Positions 53,086 through 60,867 of a DNA stretch of 64,000 nucleotides are shown here, piece by piece. The notes under the pieces are model-generated. The model had not been told where the DNA came from. It worked only from the letters and a program-made list of their open reading frames with translations, and ran no database searches. How positions within the stretch are numbered: the first letter of the stretch is position 1; the number at the start of each line of letters is the position of its first letter. A program made the position numbers and the translations under genes. Source of the stretch: JASLDZ01 sp038226305. GTDB taxonomy: Bacteria; Pseudomonadota; Alphaproteobacteria; Caulobacterales; Caulobacteraceae. Location of the stretch: the NCBI GenBank assembly GCA_038226305.1, contig JBBRQN010000001.1, positions 124,001 through 188,000 on the forward strand. Reading direction: 5' to 3'.

Positions 53086-53946
53086 ATGGCTGCGCGCCCG
53101 ACCTGGCAGGGGCACCTGCGCCTGTCGCTCGTCACCTGCCCGGTGGCTCTCTACACCGCCACCAGTCGGGCTGGCGACGTTTCGTTCAACCTGATCAACC
53201 CCAAGACCAACAACCGCATCAAGATGGTCGTCACCGACCCTGAAACCGGGCCGGTCGAGCGCTCGTCTCTGGTCAAGGGCTACGAGGTGGAGAAGGACCG
53301 GTTCATCATCCTCACCGACGACGAGATCAAGGCCGTGCGCCTGGAGACCACGCGCACCATCGATATCGAACGCTTCGTCGACGCCACCGAGATCGACCGG
53401 CTCTACTGGAACGACCCCTACTACCTCGTGCCTGACGGCAAGATCGCCGCCGAGGCCTTTGCAGTGATCCGGCAAGCGATGGTGGAGACGGGGAAGATCG
53501 CGCTCGGCCGGGTGGTGCTGCACACCCGCGAGCGCCTGCTGGCGCTTGAGCCGCGCGACAAGGGGATCGTGGCTCATTCCCTTCGCACCAAGGGCGAGGT
53601 GAGGGCCGCCGCCGACTATTTCGACGACATCCCCGACGCAAAGGTGGACCGCAACATGCTCGCCATCGCGGAGAAGATCATCGAGCAGCAGGAGGGTGAC
53701 TTCGATCCCTCCACCTTCACCGACAACTACGAGGAGGCCTTGAAGGCGCTGATCGCCGAGAAGGAGAAGGGCCAGAAACCCAAGCTCGCCCCCGCACCGA
53801 AGGACACGCAGGTTTCCGACCTGATGGAGGCGCTGCGAGCCAGCCTGCAGGGGAAGACGCCTCCGCCTCGCAAGGCGGCGCCCCGCCAATCGGCCGACAA
53901 GCCCGCGACCCGGCGCAAGCCTGCCACACGGCGCAAAGCCTCCTAG
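53086..53946 (+). CDS. ku: Non-homologous end-joining protein Ku
   Basis: Homodimeric ring that binds broken DNA ends and recruits LigD. It has 286 residues. LRLSLVTCPVALYTATSR, the NRIKMVVTDPETG region, DEIKAVRLETTRTIDIERFVD and DPYYLVPDGKIAAEAFAVIRQAM form the Ku core. The end is lysine/arginine-rich (PATRRKPATRRKAS), the basic tail that helps bridge DNA. It converges with the MmcQ-like gene, stop codons overlapping by 2 bases, and with ligD downstream forms an NHEJ locus. Confidence 0.96.
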   Translation: MAARPTWQGHLRLSLVTCPVALYTATSRAGDVSFNLINPKTNNRIKMVVTDPETGPVERSSLVKGYEVEKDRFIILTDDEIKAVRLETTRTIDIERFVDATEIDRLYWNDPYYLVPDGKIAAEAFAVIRQAMVETGKIALGRVVLHTRERLLALEPRDKGIVAHSLRTKGEVRAAADYFDDIPDAKVDRNMLAIAEKIIEQQEGDFDPSTFTDNYEEALKALIAEKEKGQKPKLAPAPKDTQVSDLMEALRASLQGKTPPPRKAAPRQSADKPATRRKPATRRKAS

Positions 53947-54296
53947 GCTTGCCCCGGCAGGGCTTGGGCGTCGAAGGCTTTCACGAGCGCCTTGGGGGCC
54001 TTGGCCCGCCAGGTTCGGGAGACGATGCGCGCCAGTTCGTCCGGGCTGAGAACGTCGAGTCTCGCCAGGATGGCCGGATAGCCGGCGTAGTGCGGTGTCT
54101 GGTGAAATACCTCGGGTGCCGCCTCCAGAAGCCACGCCTTCTCTTCCATGCCCATCAGCAGCACCACGCTCGCGCCGTCTTCCTTCAGGCGCATGAGAAG
54201 GGCGGCCTTCACCTTGACGGCGGGGGTGCCATAGCTCGTGGAGAGCACGGTTCCGGGCAGCGACAGGGCGACGGCCGCGGCGTCGTCCCACGTCAT
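53943..54296 (-). CDS. MmcQ/YjbR family DNA-binding-like protein
   Basis: A 117-residue protein of the CyaY-like YjbR fold. Motifs: ALSLPGTVLSTSYGTPAVKVKAALLMRLKEDG, VLLMGMEEKAWLLEAAPEVFHQTPHYAGYPAILARLD, and ARIVSRTWRAKAPK. The family binds DNA in some members; target not known. Its ATG overlaps the last codon of the ligD polymerase part (ATGA), and it lies between ligD and ku, so it probably travels with the NHEJ genes. Confidence 0.82.
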   Translation of the reverse strand: MTWDDAAAVALSLPGTVLSTSYGTPAVKVKAALLMRLKEDGASVVLLMGMEEKAWLLEAAPEVFHQTPHYAGYPAILARLDVLSPDELARIVSRTWRAKAPKALVKAFDAQALPGQA

Positions 54297-55066
54297 CCCA
54301 GGGCCTTGATCGCCGGGGCGAGCGGGCGGGCGGCTGCCTGGTAGCCATCCCAGGCGTGCGCCCTGGCCATCAAGGTCGGAACGGTTGCGATGGTGTAGGC
54401 CAATGGGTCGAGGCCCTTCTTCACCTGCCCCCAGGTCACGGGCCAGCTCACCGGGGCGTGCGGTCGGCCCCGCGGCGAGAAGGGCGCGACCGCGGTGGAG
54501 AGGCGGTCGTTGCGCAGGTAGTCGAGGAAGATGCGCCCCGTGCGCTGTGCCTTGGCCATGGTCACGAGATAGCGCTGCGGGCTGTCGGCCGCCATCTGCT
54601 CGCACAGGCGCTTGGCGAAGGCCTTGGCCTCGGGCCACTCCACGCCCTTTCGACCCGTCGCATCCAGAGGCGTGACCACGTGCAGGCCCTTGCCGCCGGT
54701 GGTCTTGCAGAGGGCTTCGAGCCCTACGGCCTCCAGCCTCGCGTTCACCTCTTTGGCCGCCGCGATCACCGCCGCGAAGTCCACGTTAGGGCCGGGGTCG
54801 AGGTCGAACACGAGGCGGCCCGCCACTTCGTAGCGATCAGGTGCGCAGTTCCACGGATGCAGCTCCACGCCGCCGATCTGGGCGATGGCGGCCAGGGCCT
54901 CAATCCGGTCGACCTGGATGTAAGGCTTCTTGTCGTCGCGCACGTGCGCCATCGTCAGCAGAGCCGAGGCTCCCGGCAAGGCGTGGCGCTGGAAGAACGT
55001 CTCTCCGCCAACCCCGTCCGGCATGCGGATCACCGAGCATGGCCGCCCGATGATGTGCGGCAGCAT
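54293..55066 (-). pseudogene. ligD: LigD polymerase (primase-like) module, separated from the rest of ligD by an amber codon
   Basis: Polymerase domain of LigD, in the same frame as the ligase part. From the amber codon on, PLVTKLDLARFYEAVGEA continues the usual LigD sequence, then MLPHIIGRPCSVIRMPDGV, the catalytic FDLDPG pair of aspartates, KTTGGKGLHV and the C-terminal FSPRGRPHAPVSWPVTW. If translated alone it would have to start at ATG 55066, losing about 24 conserved residues; no ATG, GTG or TTG lies between. The rest of the module looks intact, with no frameshift, which suggests a recent event, stop-codon read-through or an assembly/sequencing error. It overlaps the MmcQ-like gene. Confidence 0.8.
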
Positions 55067-55138
55067 CGCTTCCCCGACCGCTTCGTAGAACCGGGCGAGA
55101 TCGAGCTTGGTGACGAGGGGATCGGGCGGGTCGGCGGG

Positions 55139-55141
55139 CTA
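55139..55141 (-). other. In-frame amber stop inside ligD
   Basis: TAG after SNPDKVL and before PADPPDPLVTKLDL. Relatives that I recall read KVLWP at this spot, so TAG stands in place of TGG (Trp), a single G-to-A change on the coding strand. Both sides are in one frame. Confidence 0.9.
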
Positions 55142-57013
55142 AAGCACCTTGTCCGGGTTCGACAGGGTGACGCCCATTACGATCGGGCGGCCGCTTCGCT
55201 CCACCACGTGCGTCAGGCTCGCCTTGGCCTTGCGCGCGGCGGCGGGGGAGGGCGGCGTCGATCCCGGGGCGTCCGGTGCTGGCGCCGGGGTTTCCTGCAC
55301 TATGGAGTTTGCGGGCTTGTCTTCGCGCAGGCCCTTGAAGCTGGCCTGGCGCAGAGAGCCCGAGCCGGTCCAGCCGGCGCTTTCGATCTCCGCCACCAGG
55401 ACCGGCTTCACCCAGTGGGTCTCACCGGCGCCGCGGGCGATCTTCGCATCGCCGAAGGGGGAGACGGAGGTCTCTTGAGCCTTGAGCGTGGGCAGGATGG
55501 CTGCCACCTTCTCGGCGGAGAAACCGGTGCCGACGCGGCCAACGTACATGAGCTTGCCATCGCGGTTCACTGCCGCCAGGAGCGACCGGAAGCGCCCGGA
55601 GCCCTCGCTGGTCCAGCCCGCGATCACGACTTCCTGCCCGCCGCGGCACTTGGACTTGGTCCAGCTGTCGGAGCGGCCCGAGACGTAGGGCGCGCTCAGC
55701 CGCTTGGAGACGATACCCTCCAAATGCATCGAGCATGCCGACTGCAGCACCGCTTCGCCGCCCGTCTCGAAGTGTTCGACGTAGCGGATGCGCCCAGGGG
55801 CACCAGCGAGGAGCGCCTTCAGCCGCGCCTTGCGTTCGGAGAGCGGGCGCTCCCGCCAATCCTGTCCGTCAGCGTGCAGGAGATCGAAGGCGAAGAGGAC
55901 GAGGTCGCTCGTCTTGTGTTCGGACAGGGCCAGCTGGAGGCCCGCGAAGTCCGGCGCGCCGTGGGCGTCGAGGGCCACGGCCTCGCCGTCGATCAGGCAG
56001 GGGGGCAGTGACGCGCCGTCGTGGGCGATCTCCGAGAAGCGCTGCGACCAGTCGAGGCCCGAGCGGGTCTTCAGCGTGGCGGCCTTTCCGTCGGCCCGTA
56101 GCTGGAGCCGATAGCCGTCGAACTTGATCTCATGCGCCCAGCCAGGGCCCAGCGGGGGGTGATCGACCGACCCCGCCAACTGGGGTGCGACGAATGCCGG
56201 CGGGGCTTCGGCTTGGCTTGGCGGCTTGGCGCGCTTCGCCGGGGCCTTAGCCAGGACCTTCGCCAGGACCTTCGGCGGGGCAGCCGCGACCTCGTCCGCC
56301 ACAGCCTCGGCCGAGGCTTCCGGATCGCCACGGTTCGAGTTCCACACCCGCTTGGCGCCGGAGCGCTTCTTTTCCGCAGGCTCGGCGGTGATGAAAGCGG
56401 TCGGCCCCTTGCCCGTACCGGCGGCGATCGCCTCCATCGTGCGACCGGAGGCGACGGAGGTGGCGTTCTCCTTGAGCAACGCGTCGTTGTCGCCGGCAAC
56501 CGCTGCGTCGTCCTTGTGCTTGATGAGCAGCCAGTTCGTGCGGCCCTTGGCTCCCGGCCGGGCATTGCGGTCGTGCTCCATGCGCACCAGCACCCAGCTT
56601 CCGTGCAGGCGCTCGCCTTCCAGCACGATCTTGAGGTCGCCGGTCTTCAGCCCTTGCTCGACCGTCGTGCCGGGCTCGGGCGACCAGTAGCCCCGGTCCC
56701 AAAGCATGACCGTGCCGCCGCCGTATTCGCCCTTGGGGATCGTGCCCTCGAAGTCCCCATAGGCGAGGGGGTGATCCTCCACCTCCACGGCCAGGCGGCG
56801 GTCATGCGGATCGAGCGAGGGTCCGCGCGTCACCGCCCAGCTCAGGAACACGCCCTCATGCTCGAGGCGGAAGTCATAGTGCAGGCGCGTGGCGGCGTGT
56901 TTCTGGATCACGAAACGCAGGCGATCGCTGGCCGACGGCGTCGCTTCGCCCGAGGGCTCCTGCGTCTTGTTGAAATCCCGCTTGGCCTTGTAGGCCGCCA
57001 GCGCCTTGGCCAC
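55139..57013 (-). CDS. ligD: LigD phosphoesterase-ligase part, ends at premature amber codon
   Basis: The first 624 residues of a LigD with order phosphoesterase, ligase, polymerase. The 3'-phosphoesterase domain at about 30-170 has QKHAATRLHYDFRLE with its metal-binding His and Asp, and WLLIKHKDD. A basic linker follows at 215-270. The ATP-dependent ligase domain starts near 285; its nucleotidyl lysine is Lys297 in EIKFDG. It carries LIDGEAVALD and HLEGIVSKRLSAPYVSGRSDSWTKSKC, and the OB fold ends at VTLSNPDKVL. GTG 57013 (VAKALAAYKAKRDF) with GGGGAG upstream is the start. As it stands, nick sealing and end trimming would remain but fill-in would be lost. Confidence 0.88.
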   Translation of the reverse strand: MAKALAAYKAKRDFNKTQEPSGEATPSASDRLRFVIQKHAATRLHYDFRLEHEGVFLSWAVTRGPSLDPHDRRLAVEVEDHPLAYGDFEGTIPKGEYGGGTVMLWDRGYWSPEPGTTVEQGLKTGDLKIVLEGERLHGSWVLVRMEHDRNARPGAKGRTNWLLIKHKDDAAVAGDNDALLKENATSVASGRTMEAIAAGTGKGPTAFITAEPAEKKRSGAKRVWNSNRGDPEASAEAVADEVAAAPPKVLAKVLAKAPAKRAKPPSQAEAPPAFVAPQLAGSVDHPPLGPGWAHEIKFDGYRLQLRADGKAATLKTRSGLDWSQRFSEIAHDGASLPPCLIDGEAVALDAHGAPDFAGLQLALSEHKTSDLVLFAFDLLHADGQDWRERPLSERKARLKALLAGAPGRIRYVEHFETGGEAVLQSACSMHLEGIVSKRLSAPYVSGRSDSWTKSKCRGGQEVVIAGWTSEGSGRFRSLLAAVNRDGKLMYVGRVGTGFSAEKVAAILPTLKAQETSVSPFGDAKIARGAGETHWVKPVLVAEIESAGWTGSGSLRQASFKGLREDKPANSIVQETPAPAPDAPGSTPPSPAAARKAKASLTHVVERSGRPIVMGVTLSNPDKVL

Positions 57014-57075
57014 TCGACCCGCTCCCCGATCCGCTCGGAAACGAAAGACCCGAAGGGGTCGCGGCGTTCCGGTCG

Positions 57076-57915
57076 TCAGCCTGCGACGAAGATCGGACCC
57101 CACAGGACGAGGAAGCGCCGCTCGCCGTCAGGCAGATGCGGTCGAAGCCGCCACGCACCCGAGGGCAGCCCGCCGAGTTCGCCCACGCTCAGGATCGACG
57201 ACATGGCGCTGCCGTCAGGCGCGCTCACCTGGAAGCGCTCGAAGGCGGGGGCTGCCCGGGACATGGCGGCCGAGAGCGCCTGATCGTCCTGCAGCCGCAG
57301 GGGCGGCTCGGCCCCCAGCCGCACCTGCTCCTCCGCAAAGGTCGCGACCGCATAGGTGCGCTCGCCAACAGTCACGACGCCGTGGCCCGCATGGGTGTAG
57401 CGGCTGCGGAGCATGTTCTCCCGGTGGCCGGGGCTCTCGCGCCATTGCTCAAAGAACGTGCGGCCCGTGGGGGCGTCGCCGCCTTCCTGATAGGCGATGT
57501 TCTCGCCGGAAGCCCCGCACAGCTCCCGGGCGAGGAGGCCGACGCGCTCCGAGGGGGCGTGGCCTTCGGGCGAGTGGTGATCGAAGAAATTGCGCGTGGC
57601 CATGTCGGCGGCCGCGGCGCGCGCCACCCGGTCCAGCCCCTCGTGCGGCTTGAGCAGCGGAAGGGCGTGCTCGCCCCGGAACCGGTTGGTCTCGGCCAGG
57701 ATGCGGGCTTCGACGTTCGTCTGAAAGCCGCCGCCGGGCGGCTGGTCGAGGAGGGCGCGCAGCCGGGCGTCGTAACCGATCCAGGACTCAGCACCCGAAA
57801 CGGCGGAGGCCTGCGCGAATCCGGTCGCCGGGGCGAGAGCGACAGTGGCAAGCACCCCGCCGGCCCCAGCCAGCAGGCCACGCCTGTGCACTTCGAATGT
57901 ACGCAACGCCCCCAT
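57076..57915 (-). CDS. Secreted CAP (SCP/PR1) domain protein
   Basis: A 279-residue exported protein. The signal has a twin-arginine-like HRRGLLAG followed by VLATVALAPATGFAQA. The CAP domain follows at about 65-190: RILAETNRFRGEHALPLLKPHEGLDRVARAAAADMATRNFFDHHSPEG, GASGENIAYQ, FFEQWRESPGHRENMLRSRYTHAGHGVV, all family motifs with the putative His/Glu site. The last 80 residues are less conserved. Function unknown. It lies 62 bases upstream of the ligD start on the same strand and could be co-transcribed. Confidence 0.85.
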   Translation of the reverse strand: MGALRTFEVHRRGLLAGAGGVLATVALAPATGFAQASAVSGAESWIGYDARLRALLDQPPGGGFQTNVEARILAETNRFRGEHALPLLKPHEGLDRVARAAAADMATRNFFDHHSPEGHAPSERVGLLARELCGASGENIAYQEGGDAPTGRTFFEQWRESPGHRENMLRSRYTHAGHGVVTVGERTYAVATFAEEQVRLGAEPPLRLQDDQALSAAMSRAAPAFERFQVSAPDGSAMSSILSVGELGGLPSGAWRLRPHLPDGERRFLVLWGPIFVAG

Positions 57916-57996
57916 CGCCCAAGCTTATGCGCGCGGTCGAGAGTGAGCGGGAGCGCGCCTTTGGCCGCAGGCTCGAGGAAGCGGCGCGGAGGGTGC

Positions 57997-58110
57997 CTAC
58001 TTCTTGCCGGGCGGCGTGAGGAAATCCTTGCCCGCGGCGACGGCCGGCTTGGCCTTCTCGGCCTTGGGCTTGCGCACTTCCTTGTTGCTCTTCTTCTGAC
58101 CCTTGGCCAC
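57997..58110 (-). CDS. 37-residue lysine-rich peptide
   Basis: A short basic protein, VAKGQKKSNKEVRKPKAEKAK and a C-terminus KDFLTPPGKK. The start GTG 58110 has GGGAGA 6 bases upstream. I recall similar peptides starting MAKGQ(K/M)(K/R)SN(R/K)E in many proteobacteria, of unknown role. It lies between the CAP gene and tRNA-Ser. Nucleic acid binding is possible from the charge but is inference. Confidence 0.65.
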   Translation of the reverse strand: MAKGQKKSNKEVRKPKAEKAKPAVAAGKDFLTPPGKK

Positions 58111-58208
58111 GTCGCTCTCCCAAGTCGCACAGCGGCCCTTGGGCCACGCGCGGTGAATGCGCCTGTTTCCCCGTGGTGTCGAAGGGATAAGGCGAGCCTG
58201 CGCCGCCC

Positions 58209-58298
58209 TGGCGGGCGGGGTGGGATTCGAACCCACGGTGGGCTTTCACCCACGGCGGTTTTCAAGACCGCTGCCTTAAACCACTCGGCCACCCGCCC
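58209..58298 (-). tRNA. tRNA-Ser (anticodon TGA)
   Basis: A 90-base class II tRNA with long variable arm and encoded CCA. GGGCGGG pairs with CCCGCCC; the anticodon arm GCGGT-CTTGAAA-ACCGC gives TGA; the variable arm GTGGGTGAAAGCCCAC is a perfect hairpin; the T arm has GGTTCGAATCC. Confidence 0.96.
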
Positions 58299-58451
58299 CG
58301 GTTCGGGGAGGCGATGCGCTTAGCAGGCAAGAACGTCGCAGGCGATAGGCGGGTCACGCCATCTTAACCCTCCCGCTTAAGCGCACCTTCAAGGCGGGCG
58401 GGTATGGTCATCGTGAGCTCCGGGAAAGGTCGTGCGAAGCGCGGCTGCGGA

Positions 58452-58476
58452 GCGGTCTGAAAGGTTCGCAGACCGC
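58452..58476. repeat. 8-bp inverted repeat upstream of rlpA
   Basis: GCGGTCTG (58452-58459) and CAGACCGC (58469-58476), perfect, 9-base loop, ending 26 bases before the rlpA ATG. It could be an operator or a leader hairpin. Confidence 0.4.
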
Positions 58477-58502
58477 GGATCTATCGACCTTTGAGGTGCA
58501 TC

Positions 58503-59234
58503 ATGGTTTCGAGCCGGCTGTTCGCCGTCTCCGGCAGCGCGTTTTGTGCGGCCGCTGTCGTCCTCGTCGCCGGAGCCGCTTCGGCGGCCCCCGCCACCCG
58601 CCTCGGCGCCCCCTACGAAGCGGGCGGGGTGTGGTTCGTGCCCGCCGCAGACCCCTCGTACGACGAGCGGGGCCTCGCGTCGGAATACTCAGGCGGCCGT
58701 CGCACCGCCAGCGGCGAGGCGTTCGATCCGCGCGCCCTGACCGCGGCCCACGCCACCCTGCCGCTGCCCGGTGTGGTGGAGGTGACCAATCTAGATACCG
58801 GAAAGCGCGTGTCGGTCCGCATCAACGACCGCGGGGCCTATGCCCCGGGCCGCATCCTCAGCCTCAGCCCCGCCGCCGCTCGTGCCCTGGGAATGGCGCA
58901 GGGCGAGGCCGCCCACGTGCGGGTTCGCTATGCCGACACCAGCGCCCGGGTCGCCGCCAACATGCCCCGCCGCTCGGTGGAGGCCGCCCGGCCGTCTCAT
59001 GCCCGTTATGGCGTGCAGGTGGGCGCTTTCGCAGATCGCTCCAAGGCCGATCGCGCCGTGGTGTCGCTCGCCTCCGCCGGTCGGGCTCAGGTGACCTCGC
59101 TGGACCGCCAGGGCGTGACCCTGTGGCGAGTGACGCTCGGCCCGCTATCCGACGAGGGCGAGGCCCGCGAAGCCCAGGACAGGGCCCGCGACCTCGGCTT
59201 CCTCGCCGCCCACGTGGTGTCTCCCACTCCTTGA
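58503..59234 (+). CDS. rlpA: Septal ring lytic transglycosylase RlpA family lipoprotein-like protein with SPOR domain
   Basis: A 243-residue cell-wall protein. A signal peptide ends near ASAAPA without a lipobox cysteine. The double-psi beta-barrel at about 55-145 holds GLASEYSGGRRTASGEAFD, LTAAHATLPLPGVVEVTNL and VRINDRGAYAPGRILSLS, with the Glu, His and Asp expected of RlpA. The C-terminal SPOR domain (YGVQVGAFADRSKADRAV) binds denuded septal peptidoglycan. ATG 58503 has GAGGTG closely upstream. In Caulobacter relatives a dacC-type carboxypeptidase gene often separates rlpA from tmk; it is absent here. Confidence 0.9.
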   Translation: MVSSRLFAVSGSAFCAAAVVLVAGAASAAPATRLGAPYEAGGVWFVPAADPSYDERGLASEYSGGRRTASGEAFDPRALTAAHATLPLPGVVEVTNLDTGKRVSVRINDRGAYAPGRILSLSPAAARALGMAQGEAAHVRVRYADTSARVAANMPRRSVEAARPSHARYGVQVGAFADRSKADRAVVSLASAGRAQVTSLDRQGVTLWRVTLGPLSDEGEAREAQDRARDLGFLAAHVVSPTP

Positions 59235-59286
59235 CGGTGGCACCCTGCGCCTTGTCTCCCGCCTCGAAGCGGGAGATGAGACGGGG

Positions 59287-59913
59287 GTGACAAGAGGCGT
59301 TTTCATCACCTTCGAAGGCGGGGAGGGGGCGGGCAAATCCACCCAGCTCCGCCGGTTGGCCGCCCGTCTGCGCGCGGCCGGTCGCGAGGTCGTGGCCACG
59401 CGGGAGCCCGGCGGATCGCCCGGAGCCGAGGCCCTGCGAGACCTTGTGGTCTCTGGCGCCCACGACCGCTGGTCGCCCCTTGCGGAACTCCTCATCTTCT
59501 ACGCCGCGAGGGCGGATCACCTGGAACGCACCATCCGCCCGGCGCTGGAGCGAGGGGCGGTGGTGCTCAGCGATCGCTTCGCCGACTCGAGCCGCGCCTA
59601 TCAGGGGGCTGGCGGCGGGCTGGATGAAGCGCTCGTCGGCGTCGTGGACAAGGCCGTCGTGGGCACGACCCGGCCGGACCTGACGCTGATCCTGGACCTG
59701 CCGGTGGATGCGGGCCTCGCGCGCGCCGCCGAGCGGGGGGGAGACGACCGCTTCGAAGGCAAGGGTGCGGCCTTCCACCAGCGCCTGCGCTCAGCCTTCC
59801 TCGCCATCGCGGGCGAAGAACCCGAGCGTTGCCGGGTGGTCGACGCCGCGGGCTCGCCCGATGCGGTTGAAACCGTCGTGTGGGCGCAGGTGGCGCCGGT
59901 CCTGGGCGCATGA
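59287..59913 (+). CDS. tmk: Thymidylate kinase
   Basis: Phosphorylates dTMP to dTDP. It has 208 residues. The P-loop is FEGGEGAGKSTQ at 9-20; ATREPGGSPGAEALRDLV and LSDRFADSSRAYQGAGGGLD are further family motifs, the latter with the DR(F/Y) motif. The start is GTG 59287. It overlaps holB by 4 bases, the usual pairing. Confidence 0.96.
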   Translation: MTRGVFITFEGGEGAGKSTQLRRLAARLRAAGREVVATREPGGSPGAEALRDLVVSGAHDRWSPLAELLIFYAARADHLERTIRPALERGAVVLSDRFADSSRAYQGAGGGLDEALVGVVDKAVVGTTRPDLTLILDLPVDAGLARAAERGGDDRFEGKGAAFHQRLRSAFLAIAGEEPERCRVVDAAGSPDAVETVVWAQVAPVLGA

Positions 59914-60863
59914 GCGATCCCAGGCCGCAGCGGGAGCGGTTCGAGCCGCTCGAGGGGATCGACACGCCCGCCGCCATCTTCGAATCAGCTCTGTCGAACG
60001 GGCGGTTGCATCACGCCTGGCTCCTCACCGGCCCGAAGGGGCTGGGCAAGGCCGCGTTCGCATTCCGCGCGGCCCGGCGGCTTCTCGGTGCTTTGGCCGA
60101 CCCTGGGCTTGGGCCGCTGGGCAGCGCGCCGGGCGATCCGGTGAACCGCCTGATCGCCGCCCGCTCGCACCCCGACCTCACCGTGATCGACCGCGACGAG
60201 ACCGGCGAGAACCGCCGCACGATCTCGGTGGACGAAGCCCGCCGCCTGCCCGAGGTGTTCACCAAAGCCCCCGGCCTCGCGCCGCGCCGGGTGGCGATCA
60301 TCGACGCTGCCGACGACCTGAACCTGAACGCCGCCAACGCCGTGCTCAAGACGCTGGAGGAGCCGCCCACCGGCAGCGTCATCCTGATCGTCTGCCACGC
60401 ACCGGGCCGCCTTCTGCCCACGATCCGCTCCCGTTGCCGCCGCCTGACCTTCAGGCCATGGACGCAGGCCGAGCTGGAGGGCTTCGCGGAGCGGGAGGGT
60501 CTGGCGTTCCGCCCGGGCGCCGTGTCGCCGGGCGATCTCGTTCGCGGTGCGGACGCCGCGGGCTTCGACGCGCGCGCCTTCCTCGACCGCCTGCCGGATC
60601 TGGATGCGCCCACCCTGCAGAAGCTTACCGAGCGGTTTCGCGGCGGGGAGGGGGGTGCGGCGTTCGCAGGCGTCGTCGAGGCGCTGGCCCAGGCCGTGCG
60701 CGAGCGGGCGGCGGCCGATCCTCATCGCGGGGCCACCTGGGCCGCCCTGTGGCGCAGGCTCGACCAGCTGCCGGGAGAGGTGGAGGGCGTCAATCTCGAC
60801 CGGGCGGACGCCCTGTGGAGCGTGATCGGCGACCTGCGGGCCGCGGGCAGACGGGCGGCCTGA
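59910..60863 (+). CDS. holB: DNA polymerase III subunit delta'
   Basis: Clamp-loader subunit. It has 317 residues. ALSNGRLHHAWLLTGPKGLGKAAFAFRAARRLL contains the P-loop-like motif, VIIDAADDLNLNAANAVLKTLEEPP the SRC-like region, and TIRSRCRRLTFRPW the following arginine-rich part. No zinc-binding cysteine group is visible in the expected region, a feature I have seen in alphaproteobacterial delta'. It is coupled to tmk and precedes tatD by 4 bases. Confidence 0.92.
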   Translation: MSDPRPQRERFEPLEGIDTPAAIFESALSNGRLHHAWLLTGPKGLGKAAFAFRAARRLLGALADPGLGPLGSAPGDPVNRLIAARSHPDLTVIDRDETGENRRTISVDEARRLPEVFTKAPGLAPRRVAIIDAADDLNLNAANAVLKTLEEPPTGSVILIVCHAPGRLLPTIRSRCRRLTFRPWTQAELEGFAEREGLAFRPGAVSPGDLVRGADAAGFDARAFLDRLPDLDAPTLQKLTERFRGGEGGAAFAGVVEALAQAVRERAAADPHRGATWAALWRRLDQLPGEVEGVNLDRADALWSVIGDLRAAGRRAA

Positions 60864-60867
60864 CGCC

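Noticed and set aside
58364..58380. Possible CtrA box (TTAA...TTAA) upstream of rlpA
   Set aside because: The gap between the two TTAA halves is 9 bases, not the 7 required by the consensus.
59880..60863. holB starting at the upstream in-frame codon 59880
   Set aside because: ATG 59910 overlaps the tmk stop in the usual ATGA manner and matches the family start.
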